This document shows, piece by piece, positions 1 to 7,411 of a stretch of 40,115 nt of DNA. The first letter of the stretch is position 1. Each line of letters begins with the position of its first letter. The notes beneath the pieces were generated by a model that worked only from the letters and a program-made list of their open reading frames with translations, did not search any database and was not told the origin of the DNA. The stretch is from Woeseiaceae bacterium (GTDB taxonomy: Bacteria; Pseudomonadota; Gammaproteobacteria; Steroidobacterales; Woeseiaceae): the NCBI GenBank assembly GCA_028277185.1, contig JANQGQ010000019.1:1-40115 (forward strand). The letters run 5' to 3'. Both the position numbers and the translations under genes were made by a program.

Positions 1-58
1 CCTTCGCACTCCTGCGGGATCAGTCCGAGTTGCGCCCCCATCGTCCAGCTTGACGTCA
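1..58. other. window edge, unassigned sequence left of the IS
   Basis: No gene can be assigned. One minus-strand frame stays open from the window edge into position 100 or so, but it is too short to identify and has no recognisable motif. It may be the flank into which the insertion sequence moved. Confidence 0.4.
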
Positions 59-70
59 CAACATAGAATC

Positions 71-82
71 TGCGGTCCGCTT
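71..82 (+). repeat. 12-bp inverted repeat of the IS, transposase 3' side
   Basis: TGCGGTCCGCTT is found here and, inverted, at 1424-1435. The sequences on either side of the two copies do not match each other, so the repeat is exactly 12 bp, the size typical of IS1111-group subterminal repeats. Confidence 0.65.
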
Positions 83-169
83 TATTCCCGCTACAGACCA
101 CCCGGACGACAAGGCCGGCCTGCTACGGCGGCCGACCTGAGTGGAAGCCGGACTCGTGCTTCCCGCCGT

Positions 170-212
170 GTTTCGGGATAGCGGGTGCTCGAATGTTTAG
201 GGATAGCGGGTG
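170..212 (+). repeat. two 18-bp direct repeats, 25-bp period
   Basis: GTTTCGGGATAGCGGGTG (170-187) and GTTTAGGGATAGCGGGTG (195-212) differ at one position. A weaker third relative, GTTTGCGGGAATA, begins at 223. They sit in the non-coding segment after the transposase stop codon and could be structural parts of the IS end. Confidence 0.6.
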
Positions 213-241
213 GGCGATGTTGGTTTGCGGGAATAAAGATT

Positions 242-1204
242 CTATGTTGCAGCGCAAGCCCTATTGCGCAGATCGGGATTAAACGCCGCTTGTTGTCGTA
301 GTAAGGCATAGCAGACTCGCACCAGTTTTCGTGACAACGCCACCAGGGCCGCCGTTCCGCTCAGGCCGCGGTCCCGCAATGAGCGGTAGTAGCTTGCCCA
401 GTGCGGCTGGCGGCAGGCCGCCATGGCGGCGTTGTACAGGAGTCGCCGCAGTTCCGGATCGCCTTTTTTGGTCAGTTTGCGTCGACCCCGGAAGGTGCCG
501 GAGTCACGCACCCTGACGTCGAGGCCCATAAAAGCGACAAAGGCATCGGCATTACGAAAGTCGTGTCGGTGGTAGGTGGCCACCAGCGCCAGTGCGGTGA
601 GCGGTCCTACCCCGGGTATGCCGCGGCTGCGTTGCAGATCACGGCCCCAGCCCAGATCGCGTGCCTGCTGTTGCAGCTTGCGGTCAACCTGACGGATCAG
701 CTGCCGGCAATGGTCGATGAGGTCCCGTGCCGTGCGATCCAGTTCCCCCAGATCCGTCAGGCTCTGACGCAGGCGGACCGTGGTCTGAACCAGCGTGGCA
801 CGACGCTTCAGCAAGCGCCAAAGCTTGCTCTGCTGCGGATCCGGAGGACACCAGCGCCGCAGTTCGGCCTGTTCCTGCTGCACATAGCGCGCTAACAACA
901 CCGCGTCATGACGGTCCGTCTTGGCGCGTCGGCCTACTGCCTCCCGATAACGACAGAGCTTTAAGGCATCCACCAGGTAAACTTCGTGGCCCCGGACCTG
1001 TGCGCACGCCACAAAGGCCTCATGGAAGCGGTTGGTCGCTTCCACCGCCATACGCGCCGGACCCGGCTCGGTACGCAGCCAGGCGTCGATCGCCGACGCC
1101 GTGTTCTCGATACGAACCACCGCATCCGAACCGCTGCCATAAATATCCAACCACGCTTTCGCCACATCAACGCCAAACGTGCGCTTTTCCACTTGCTTCG
1201 CCAT
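242..1204 (-). CDS. IS110-family transposase (DEDD recombinase)
   Basis: A 320-aa protein that moves the element by RNA-guided strand exchange, as established for the IS110 family. The N-terminal RuvC-like domain holds the four acidic residues: D13 in GVDVAK, E55 in VEAT, and D97 and D100 in KTDRHD. The helix-hairpin-helix segment GIPGVGPLTALALVA (about 195-209) opens the C-terminal Transposase_20 domain, which has AFVAFMGL and the conserved serine S235 in RDSGTFRGRRKLTKKGDP. The frame extends upstream to a possible start at 1243, but MAKQVEKRTFGVD at 1204 gives the normal family length and puts the RuvC motif close to the N terminus. The reading frame is complete and undamaged, so the element may be active. 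It faces away from all neighbouring genes. Confidence 0.93.
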   Translation of the reverse strand: MAKQVEKRTFGVDVAKAWLDIYGSGSDAVVRIENTASAIDAWLRTEPGPARMAVEATNRFHEAFVACAQVRGHEVYLVDALKLCRYREAVGRRAKTDRHDAVLLARYVQQEQAELRRWCPPDPQQSKLWRLLKRRATLVQTTVRLRQSLTDLGELDRTARDLIDHCRQLIRQVDRKLQQQARDLGWGRDLQRSRGIPGVGPLTALALVATYHRHDFRNADAFVAFMGLDVRVRDSGTFRGRRKLTKKGDPELRRLLYNAAMAACRQPHWASYYRSLRDRGLSGTAALVALSRKLVRVCYALLRQQAAFNPDLRNRACAAT

Positions 1205-1309
1205 AATGATCTCCGTTCCGTGTGGAACACGCCGGGAGCTCACCGGGCGCTGGCTTGCACAGATCGGCCACGATACTGGCTGGATTCTTTATCGGCGCTC
1301 CATGGTGAG

Positions 1310-1407
1310 GGGGTGGGGACGATCTCTTTATTCGTCCGTACCAGCAATGGTCGGAAGCGGACCGACGTCCCTCCCACCCCGGCAACCTTCGACATCCTAA
1401 TCGAAGG
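1310..1407 (-). ncRNA. candidate guide (bridge/seek) RNA structure of the IS
   Basis: Read on the transposase strand, the segment upstream of the start codon folds into a 5' hairpin (CCTTCGA/TCGAAGG, 7 bp, 8-nt loop, 1386-1407). A long interrupted stem follows: 8 bp (1310-1317 with 1373-1380), a 3-nt bulge, 4 bp (1318-1321 with 1366-1369), a large internal loop, 5 bp (1334-1338 with 1358-1362), and a 4-bp tip (1340-1343 with 1348-1351). A hairpin followed by stems with internal loops is the general shape of IS110 bridge RNAs, which lie upstream of the transposase in the IS110 subgroup. The pairing is seen in the sequence; the function is inferred. IS1111 elements instead place the RNA downstream of the transposase. 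Confidence 0.45.
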
Positions 1408-1423
1408 GCCACAATCAACATAC

Positions 1424-1435
1424 AAGCGGACCGCA
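1424..1435 (-). repeat. 12-bp inverted repeat of the IS, transposase 5' side
   Basis: AAGCGGACCGCA, the reverse complement of 71-82. It lies 219 bases upstream of the transposase start and about 70 bases from the stop codon of the neighbouring transporter. Confidence 0.65.
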
Positions 1436-1505
1436 GGGAGCCATCCCGGTGAACCGCCCCCAACCCCGCCATGCGAGACTGCCTGGGATGCTTCGCCGCT
1501 GCGGT

Positions 1506-3866
1506 CTAGACGGGAGTCAGCGGCCAGAAGATCGGCAGCAGGGCCATGACCGTGATGAAGACGACCAGCGTCAACGGCACGCCGACCTTGAGATAGTCGA
1601 CGAAGCGGTAGCCGCCCGGGCCCATGACGAGGATGTTGGCGGGATGGGAAATAGGGCTCGTGAAGCTTGCGGATGCGGCCATCGCCACCGCCATCATGGC
1701 CGTTTCGGGCTGCAGCCCAAGATCCGCCATCGCGGAGAGCACGATCGGCGACATCAGTACCACGAGGGCGGCCGTTGGGATGATCATCGTTGCCGTCGCG
1801 GTGAGGATGTAGAGCCCCATTATCACGGGCCAGGGTCCCGCGTCGCCCAACAGGATCATCACCTGGTCGGCCAGGTAGGTGGCCGCACCCGTTTCCTGCA
1901 TGGCGGTGCCGAGCGGCAGCATCCCCGCGATCAGGAATATCGCCCGCCAGTCGATCGCCCGGTAGGCATGCTCCATCGTCAGGCACCGTGTCAGCACCAT
2001 GATCGTACCGCCGACGACGGCGGCTACGGCGATGGGAGCGTAGCCGAGCATGACGCTCACGACGACGCCGAACATGATCGCGGCGGCCAGCGGCGCACGG
2101 CGCGTATCCGGCGGCTCCTGGCCCAGCGGGGTCAGCGTCAGGAAATCCGAGTCCGATGCCAACAGCTGCAGCCGGTCGCGCGGACCGAGCAACAGCAGCG
2201 CGTCGCCGACCTGAAGCCGCTCCTCGGCGAGATCGCCGGTTACCGTGTCGCCCTCGCGCTCCATGCCGGCGAGCTCGATGCCGTAGCGCTCGCGAAAATT
2301 GAGCTCGCCGACCGTCTTGCCGGCCAGCCGGCTGCGCGGGTCCAGCGTCGCGTCGAGGAGCGTCAGACGTTCGGAGTCGAAAGCACCGAGGTTCGCCGGT
2401 ACCCGCGTGTCGATCTTGAGTTCCTGAAAGCCCCGCAGCACGTCGAGATCGCCCGGTTGACCCTCGATGAGCAGCAGGTCGCCGGCGCTCAAAACCTCGT
2501 CTCCCCGCGGCATCACGCTCAAGTGACCGTCGCGGAACACGGCGACGACGCGGAAATCGAACGCATCGTTCAGGCGGCTTTTGGCCAGCGTAACGTCGAC
2601 CAGGCCGCTTTCCTTCGGCAGCCGCACCACGAACAGTCGCTCGTCGCTTCGATACCGTTCGTTCAGAGTCTCCGTCGTGAATACCTCGACCGACTCGAAG
2701 TCGGCAAAGCGTTCGAGCCCTTCGATCGCGTCGACCTCGCCCTGGACCAGAATTCTGTCGGTCGCCCGCAGGGGCAGGAACGAGAGATTCGTGAGCCGGT
2801 AGCCGTCCCGGCGATGCACGCCGACGACGGCGACGTCGAAGCGCGACCGAAACCCCGCGTCGCGGAGCAGCTCGCCGACCAGCGAGCTGTTTTCGGCCAC
2901 CGTCACTTCGGCGTAAACGACTTTTTCGGCGACCATCGACTTGAGAACCGGTGCCTCGCGCTCGATGACGAGGTCGGAAAGCCGCCGGAGTTCCCTGAAC
3001 TGATCGACCCGCCCCTGCACCAGGATGCCGTCGCCGCCGCGGAGCAGGGTTTGCCGGCTCGGCAGCGGTTCGTTCCTGCCGCCCCGCACCAGCGCGAGGA
3101 TAATGAGCCCCGTCGAGCTGCCGATGCGGCTTTCCGCCAGCGTCTTGCCGACGAGCACCGAGTTGTAAGGAACGCGCATCATGAAGGTGCGCTCGTGCAG
3201 CTTGTAGCGCTGGCGCAGGCTGCGCTGACTGACGTTTCGGTCGCGTTCGGCCTTCTTCACGGGGAGCAGCAGGCGGCCGAACAGCGCGACGAAGAGTACG
3301 CCGACGAACATCACGCCGCCGCCGAGGGGTGTGAAGTCGAAGAGCTGAAACGGCGCATAGCCATTGCGCTCCATCGACTCGCTGATCAGCAGGTTCGGGG
3401 GCGTGCCGATCAGGGTCATCAGGCCGCCGAGCAGCGTCGAGTAGGCAAGCGGCATCAGAAGGCGCGAGGCCGGAATGCGGGTCCGGCGGGCCACCTCGAC
3501 GACGACCGGCAGCATGAGCGCGGCGACGCCGATGTTGTTCATGAACGCCGACAGCACGGCACCGGTGATCATGATGACGAGAATCATCGAGATCTCGCGG
3601 CGGCCCGCGATACGCATTACCTGACGCCCGATGATGTCGGCGATGCCGGTTCGGGTCAGACCCTCGCTGAGGATGAACATGGCCCAGACGGTGATGACGG
3701 CGCTGTTCGAAAAGCCCGCGAAGGCTTCTTCGGCGGTGACGAGTCCCGTGATGGCCAGCGCGCCGAGCACCATCAGCGCCACCAGGTCCATGCGGATGAC
3801 TTCACTGACGAAGAGGATGAGCGAGATCGCGAGAATGCCCAATACGATTGCGATATCGCCGGTCAT
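1506..3866 (-). CDS. SLC13/DASS-type anion permease with four RCK_C (TrkA-C) domains
   Basis: A 786-aa inner-membrane transporter. The N-terminal membrane half (about 1-210) contains FMNNIGVAALMLPVV and LLGGLMTLIGTPPNLL, and the C-terminal half (about 595-786) contains MIIPTAALVVLMSPIV and FTSPISHPANILVMGPGGY. These are the paired signature regions of divalent anion:Na+ symporters (sulfate or dicarboxylate). Between them lie four consecutive soluble units of about 75 residues, near 229-302, 312-385, 407-485 and 505-583, each ending in a segment like GDGILVQG, TDRILVQG, GDLLLIEG or GDALLLLG, the fold signature of RCK_C. Bacterial relatives more often show two such units. RCK_C domains usually sense a small ligand, so transport may be gated. 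Sulfate is a reasonable guess for the substrate but is not shown. The gene is transcribed away from the hydrolase at 4041, so the 174 bases between them must hold both promoters. Confidence 0.88.
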   Translation of the reverse strand: MTGDIAIVLGILAISLILFVSEVIRMDLVALMVLGALAITGLVTAEEAFAGFSNSAVITVWAMFILSEGLTRTGIADIIGRQVMRIAGRREISMILVIMITGAVLSAFMNNIGVAALMLPVVVEVARRTRIPASRLLMPLAYSTLLGGLMTLIGTPPNLLISESMERNGYAPFQLFDFTPLGGGVMFVGVLFVALFGRLLLPVKKAERDRNVSQRSLRQRYKLHERTFMMRVPYNSVLVGKTLAESRIGSSTGLIILALVRGGRNEPLPSRQTLLRGGDGILVQGRVDQFRELRRLSDLVIEREAPVLKSMVAEKVVYAEVTVAENSSLVGELLRDAGFRSRFDVAVVGVHRRDGYRLTNLSFLPLRATDRILVQGEVDAIEGLERFADFESVEVFTTETLNERYRSDERLFVVRLPKESGLVDVTLAKSRLNDAFDFRVVAVFRDGHLSVMPRGDEVLSAGDLLLIEGQPGDLDVLRGFQELKIDTRVPANLGAFDSERLTLLDATLDPRSRLAGKTVGELNFRERYGIELAGMEREGDTVTGDLAEERLQVGDALLLLGPRDRLQLLASDSDFLTLTPLGQEPPDTRRAPLAAAIMFGVVVSVMLGYAPIAVAAVVGGTIMVLTRCLTMEHAYRAIDWRAIFLIAGMLPLGTAMQETGAATYLADQVMILLGDAGPWPVIMGLYILTATATMIIPTAALVVLMSPIVLSAMADLGLQPETAMMAVAMAASASFTSPISHPANILVMGPGGYRFVDYLKVGVPLTLVVFITVMALLPIFWPLTPV

Positions 3867-4040
3867 GCCTGTCTATTTGCCATAAGCGCGGTTGTAACGC
3901 GCATTCTAACCAGCGGTCCTGCAAAAAGCGTGTCCGGTAGCCCAATTCCGGCGCCTTTTTTTTGCGGCCGCCTGCGAAGCGGTTTGAACCGTCGCTCGTC
4001 GCGCTGGCAAACGCAGAGAAAGTGTCGACAATGGCGGCCC

Positions 4041-4925
4041 ATGGAGATCTATCGAGCCATGCGCGACGTCCGGACCACGAATCTCGAGATTCGGGGCGTG
4101 GACTACGCCGTGCACGAGTGGGGGAAGCGCGGCTCGCGGCTGCTTCTGTGTCTGCACGGCTGGGGGGACAGCGGACGAAGCTTCCAGTTCCTCGCGGACG
4201 CGCTCGAGGGTGACTGGCACGTCGTAGCACCGGACTGGCGCGGCTTCGGCGATTCCGGCCGCAACCCCGGGCCATATTGGTTTCCCGACTATCTGGCCGA
4301 TCTTCACGCGCTCCTGGAGCGCTTTACGCCGGGGTCGCCGGCCGACGTTCTCGGTCACAGCATGGGCGGTAACGTGGCGGGCCTCTACGCCGGTATCTTT
4401 CCCGAGCGGGTGCGTGCCTTCGTCAACGCCGAGGGTTTCGGCCTGCTCGACGCCGATCCCGCCGCCGCGCCGGGACGCTATCGCGACTGGATCGAACGGG
4501 CGGCCGCCGATCAGGCGTTTTCGGTCTATCCCGACTACGAGTCGCTGGCCGTGAAGATCCGGAGCCGAAGTCCGCGCATGAGCCTGCCCGAAGCGCGCTT
4601 CGTTGCCCGCGCCTGGGGCCGCGAGTCCGGGGGCAAGGTGGAGCTCAAGGCGGACCGCGCCCATCGTCTCCCCAATGCCGTGCTGTATCGTCGGGCGGAG
4701 GCCGAGGCCTGCTGGCGCCGCGTCACGGCGCCGGTGCTGCTGGTGAGCGGCGGAGCGAGTACGATTCGCGACCGCCTCCATGCGCACGACGGACCGTTCG
4801 ATTTTGCACTGCCGTTTCCGACGGTATCCGGGCACACGATCGAAGCCGCCGGGCACATGCTGCACTTCGAAGCGCCCCGCGAACTCGCCCGGGTCTGCGA
4901 GGATTTTCTGGGCGATTCCGTGTAG
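4041..4925 (+). CDS. alpha/beta hydrolase
   Basis: A 294-aa cytoplasmic alpha/beta-fold hydrolase; no signal peptide is seen. The oxyanion-hole segment is LCLHGWGDSG (about 36-45). It is followed by VVAPDWRGFGDSG, the nucleophile elbow GHSMGG with S107, and the C-terminal catalytic histidine H272 in AAGHMLHFEAP. The substrate cannot be told. The open frame runs far upstream (to 1449) without meaning, because it is antisense to the transporter. The start was set at the ATG at 4041, where homology-like sequence begins; the ATG at 4059 is an alternative, with a GGAG 12 bases upstream of it. The helicase gene follows 38 bases downstream on the same strand, separated by a LexA-box candidate. Confidence 0.85.
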   Translation: MEIYRAMRDVRTTNLEIRGVDYAVHEWGKRGSRLLLCLHGWGDSGRSFQFLADALEGDWHVVAPDWRGFGDSGRNPGPYWFPDYLADLHALLERFTPGSPADVLGHSMGGNVAGLYAGIFPERVRAFVNAEGFGLLDADPAAAPGRYRDWIERAAADQAFSVYPDYESLAVKIRSRSPRMSLPEARFVARAWGRESGGKVELKADRAHRLPNAVLYRRAEAEACWRRVTAPVLLVSGGASTIRDRLHAHDGPFDFALPFPTVSGHTIEAAGHMLHFEAPRELARVCEDFLGDSV

Positions 4926-4935
4926 ATTTATCCAG

Positions 4936-4955
4936 TACTGGATTTATTTACAGGG
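4936..4955. promoter_or_regulatory. LexA (SOS) box candidate upstream of the helicase gene
   Basis: TACTGGATTTATTTACAGGG contains CTG-N10-CAG with an AT-rich centre. It agrees with the E. coli LexA consensus TACTGTATATATATACAGTA at 15 of 20 positions. It ends 8 bases before the GTG start of a UvrD-like helicase; E. coli uvrD is itself an SOS gene. It also overlaps a 14-bp perfect palindrome, ATCCAGTACTGGAT (4930-4943). Confidence 0.6.
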
Positions 4956-4963
4956 CGGCGCCG

Positions 4964-7042
4964 GTGAAGACGGCACAGAACTATCTCGACGGTCTGAACG
5001 CCGCGCAGCGGCAGGCGGCCACCTACGGCTCGGCCGGCGAAGGCAGCGTGAAAGCCGGGCCGCTGCTCGTTATTGCGGGAGCCGGAACCGGCAAGACGAT
5101 GACGCTTGCGCACCGCGTCGCTCATCTGGTGGTCAGCGGCGTCGATCCGGAGCGCATCCTGCTGCTGACGTTCACGCGGCGAGCCGCCGAGGAGATGCGG
5201 CGCCGGGTCGAAACGATCGTACGGCGTGCCTGCGGCGAGACGGGGGATCGCGGCGTTCGCCTGCCGTGGGCCGGGACCTTTCATTCGATAGGCAATCGCC
5301 TGCTCCGGCAGTTTGCCGCCAACCTCGGTCTCGATCCGGCGTTCTCGGTGCTCGATCGCGGCGATGCGGCCGACATCATGGACAAGGAGCGCCACGGTCT
5401 GGCCCTGACGGCAACGCGGCGCCGCTTTCCGCGCAAGGACACCTGTCTCGCGATCTACTCGCGCACGGTCAACACCGGCAAAGCCCTCGAGTCGGTTCTC
5501 GACGAGGCGTTCCCGTGGTGCGCGGAGTGGGAGCAGGAGCTCCGCAGCCTGTTTCGCAACTATGTCGGGCACAAACAGGCGAAGTCTCTGCTCGACTATG
5601 ACGACCTGTTGCTCTACTGGCAGCATCTGGTGGCGGAAGCCGACTTTGCGAAAGCGATAGGCGATGCGTTCGACCACATTCTGGTCGACGAGTATCAGGA
5701 TACGAACCGGCTGCAGGCGCGTGTCTTGCTGGCGCTCAAACCCGATGGCTCTGGTGTGACCGTAGTCGGCGACGACGCGCAATCGATCTACGCGTTCCGC
5801 GCCGCGGAAGTGGACAACATTCTGTCGTTCCCCGATCACTTCGAACCGAAAGCCCGGATCGTCACGCTGGAGCAGAACTACCGCTCGACACAGGCAATTC
5901 TCGACACGGCCAATCGTCTCATCGCGGGCAGCAAGCGGCAGTACGAGAAGGAACTGTTCGCGCCCGACCGCCCGGGCGCGCGACCGGAGTACGTAACCGT
6001 GGAGGACGGCGACAACGAGGCCGGGTTCGTCGTCAGCCGGGTACTCGCAAACCGGGAGTCGGGTAGCGACCTCAAGCAGCAAGGCGTCCTTTTCAGAAGC
6101 TCACATCACAGCGACCGTCTGGAGCTGGAGCTGATTCGGCGCAACATCCCTTACGTGAAATACGGCGGGCTCAAGTTTCTCGAGGCGGCGCACGTCAAGG
6201 ACCTGCTGGCCGTTCTCAAATGGGCGGACAATCCGCGCAACGACATCGCGGCCTTCCGGGTTTTGAAGCTCCTGCCCGGCGTGGGTCCCCGGCTTGCCCA
6301 ACGTTGCTTTCGTCTGTTCGAGGCGGCCGGGTACCAGGCGGCGGGTCTCAGGGAATTCAAAGCGCCGGCCGCCGCTTCCCGGGACTGGGATGCGTTTTGC
6401 GATCTGTTCTGTTTGCTGACGCTTGCTGAAGACCCGGACGCGGCCTGGCAGTCCGGACTTGCCGCCGCGCGCGTTTGGTACCGAACGCAGCTCGAACGCC
6501 TTTACGAATCTCCCGAAATCCGCGACGCCGATCTCGAACAGCTCGAGCGGATCGCCGGCCGCTATGCGACCCGCGAGCGATTCCTGACGGAGCTGACGCT
6601 CGACCCGCCGGCGCGAAGCGGCGATCTCGCTCGCGATCCGGCGCTGGACGAGGACTACCTCGTGCTGTCGACGATCCACTCGGCCAAAGGTCAGGAATGG
6701 AATCACGTCTTCGTGCTCAACGTAACGGATGGCAATTTTCCATCCGAGTTCGCGGCCGGCAAGCCCGAGCAGATCGAGGAGGAGAGGCGGCTCTTATACG
6801 TCGCAATGACGCGCGCCCGCGAGTCGCTGGCGCTGATCGCGCCGCTCAGGTTTCACGTAACGGCTCAACATCCCGCCGGCGATCGGCACGTCTATGGAGC
6901 GCGCAGCCGGTTTTTGACCGGCGAGCTCATGGCAACGCTCGAGGCGCGGTTTTTCTCTCGTGAGAGCGGGGGTGAGGTCCGGTTTCCAGGCCGCCCGGAG
7001 CGGCAGATCGACATTGCCGGTCGGCTGCTCGATCAGTGGTAA
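4964..7042 (+). CDS. UvrD/PcrA-like superfamily 1 DNA helicase
   Basis: A 692-aa ATP-dependent 3'-5' DNA helicase of the UvrD/Rep type. All SF1A motifs can be read: Walker A GAGTGKT (39-45), motif Ia LLTFTRRAAEEM, GTFHSIGNRLLR, motif II VDEYQDTN (about 240-247), motif III VVGDDAQSIYAFRAA, motif IV EQNYRST, motif V STIHSAKGQEWNHVFVLN, and motif VI EEERRLLYVAMTRARE. The length is close to that of UvrD/PcrA (about 650-720). It differs from classical UvrD by an extended lead-in before Walker A, so a separate 'UvrD-like' subgroup is likely and the symbol is left empty. The start is GTG at 4964. The LexA-box candidate just upstream suggests DNA-damage control. The stop codon abuts an A-tract that belongs to a terminator for the opposite strand. 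Confidence 0.93.
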   Translation: MKTAQNYLDGLNAAQRQAATYGSAGEGSVKAGPLLVIAGAGTGKTMTLAHRVAHLVVSGVDPERILLLTFTRRAAEEMRRRVETIVRRACGETGDRGVRLPWAGTFHSIGNRLLRQFAANLGLDPAFSVLDRGDAADIMDKERHGLALTATRRRFPRKDTCLAIYSRTVNTGKALESVLDEAFPWCAEWEQELRSLFRNYVGHKQAKSLLDYDDLLLYWQHLVAEADFAKAIGDAFDHILVDEYQDTNRLQARVLLALKPDGSGVTVVGDDAQSIYAFRAAEVDNILSFPDHFEPKARIVTLEQNYRSTQAILDTANRLIAGSKRQYEKELFAPDRPGARPEYVTVEDGDNEAGFVVSRVLANRESGSDLKQQGVLFRSSHHSDRLELELIRRNIPYVKYGGLKFLEAAHVKDLLAVLKWADNPRNDIAAFRVLKLLPGVGPRLAQRCFRLFEAAGYQAAGLREFKAPAAASRDWDAFCDLFCLLTLAEDPDAAWQSGLAAARVWYRTQLERLYESPEIRDADLEQLERIAGRYATRERFLTELTLDPPARSGDLARDPALDEDYLVLSTIHSAKGQEWNHVFVLNVTDGNFPSEFAAGKPEQIEEERRLLYVAMTRARESLALIAPLRFHVTAQHPAGDRHVYGARSRFLTGELMATLEARFFSRESGGEVRFPGRPERQIDIAGRLLDQW

Positions 7043-7070
7043 AAAAAAGGCGGTGGCTTGCGCCACCGCC
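7041..7070 (-). terminator. Rho-independent terminator for minus-strand transcripts
   Basis: A perfect 9-bp stem, GGCGGTGGC (7049-7057) with GCCACCGCC (7062-7070) and a 4-nt loop, is bordered on its left by eight A residues (7041-7048), which read as U8 on the minus strand. It would end the ilvA transcript or a small RNA between 7245 and 7071. On the plus strand the stem is followed only by AATTGTTACC, so it is a weaker terminator for the helicase gene. Confidence 0.85.
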
Positions 7071-7411
7071 AATTGTTACCAAACAAATAGCATAAGGGAT
7101 TTCACATTTGCTTCGGTAAACCTCTGCATCGCAGGTCATGCGATGTCTTCGGACTGTTGGATGCCTGGCGCATCCGATTCGTTGCAAGCAGTTTGGAATA
7201 AGCCCAATACTTATTCGCATCCCGGCGGTTGCCGGTGCAACGAATTCCTGGTCGGCAAGAACCATCGAGCGGGAAGCATTCGGTAGCGATGCAAAGAGCG
7301 TTCGCGAGGACCGTCAGGTGAGAAACAGTCTGTAGCGATGCAGCCGGCGCCGGCGAGGACCGTCAGGTAAGAAACAGCCGGTAGCGATGCAACGAGCGTT
7401 CGCGAGGACTG
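7043..7411. other. 369-base intergenic segment, non-coding
   Basis: No reading frame here looks like a gene on either strand. It holds, from left to right, the minus-strand terminator, an unremarkable AT-richer stretch (7071-7126), four or five nested stem-loops (7127-7245) and the 49-bp tandem repeats (from 7283) that run into the 3' end of ilvA. Confidence 0.7.
7159..7245. ncRNA. candidate structured RNA: hairpin plus three-way junction
   Basis: A 10-bp perfect stem, ATTCGTTGCA (7177-7186) with TGCAACGAAT (7236-7245), encloses two hairpins: GAATAAG/CTTATTC (7196-7216, 7 bp, 7-nt loop) and CCGGC/GCCGG (7222-7235, 5 bp, 4-nt loop) that abuts the outer stem. Immediately left is a further hairpin, GGATGC/GCATCC (7159-7175), and before it CATCGC/GCGATG (7127-7145). 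On the minus strand the whole set lies between ilvA and the terminator at 7041-7070. It could be the 3' part of the ilvA mRNA, a processed small RNA, or a dispersed palindromic element. No promoter was recognised. Confidence 0.4.

Larger units (their letters stand above)
59..249. repeat. interrupted 23-bp inverted repeat across the IS 3' end
   Basis: The right arm (227-249) is one continuous 23-bp segment that overlaps the transposase stop codon. The left arm is the same sequence inverted, split into CAACATAGAATC (59-70) and TTTATTCCCGC (81-91) by ten bases, TGCGGTCCGC (71-80), which are also most of the IS inverted repeat. The left arm thus spans the presumed end of the element and the inner copy lacks exactly the ten bases. 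Confidence 0.6.
71..1435 (-). mobile_element. IS110/IS1111-type insertion sequence (ends approximate)
   Basis: The only protein is an IS110-family DEDD transposase on the minus strand (start 1204, stop 242). It is flanked by a perfect 12-bp inverted repeat, TGCGGTCCGCTT at 71-82 and its reverse complement at 1424-1435. This gives an element of about 1.37 kb, normal for the family. In the IS1111 subgroup such repeats are subterminal, so the true ends are probably a few bases further out. The element has non-coding stretches on both sides of the transposase (about 160-170 and 220-230 bases), where this family encodes its guide RNA. It lies just after the stop codon of the SLC13 transporter, whose reading frame is intact. 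No target duplication is visible, as expected for this family. What is inferred: the subgroup and exact ends. Confidence 0.7.
1205..1505. other. non-coding stretch between transposase and transporter stop
   Basis: About 300 bases without a credible gene. From left to right it holds the transposase leader, the structured segment at 1310-1407, the IS inverted repeat at 1424-1435 and some 70 bases of flank up to the transporter stop codon at 1506-1508. In the flank, CATCCC and GGGATG could pair loosely; no U-tract terminator was seen for the transporter. Confidence 0.6.

Noticed and set aside
3938..3963. T-tract after CCGGCGCC as a terminator
   Set aside because: No stable stem precedes the T-tract, and no plus-strand gene ends upstream of it.
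1449..4040. Very long open frame on the plus strand leading into the alpha/beta hydrolase (over 1100 codons in total)
   Set aside because: The part before 4041 is antisense to the SLC13 transporter, is rich in Arg/His/Gln low-complexity sequence and has no motif. It is open only because of high GC content.
7127..7245. Nested palindromes as an integron attC site
   Set aside because: The conserved GTTRRRY/RYYYAAC ends are absent and no integrase or cassette follows.
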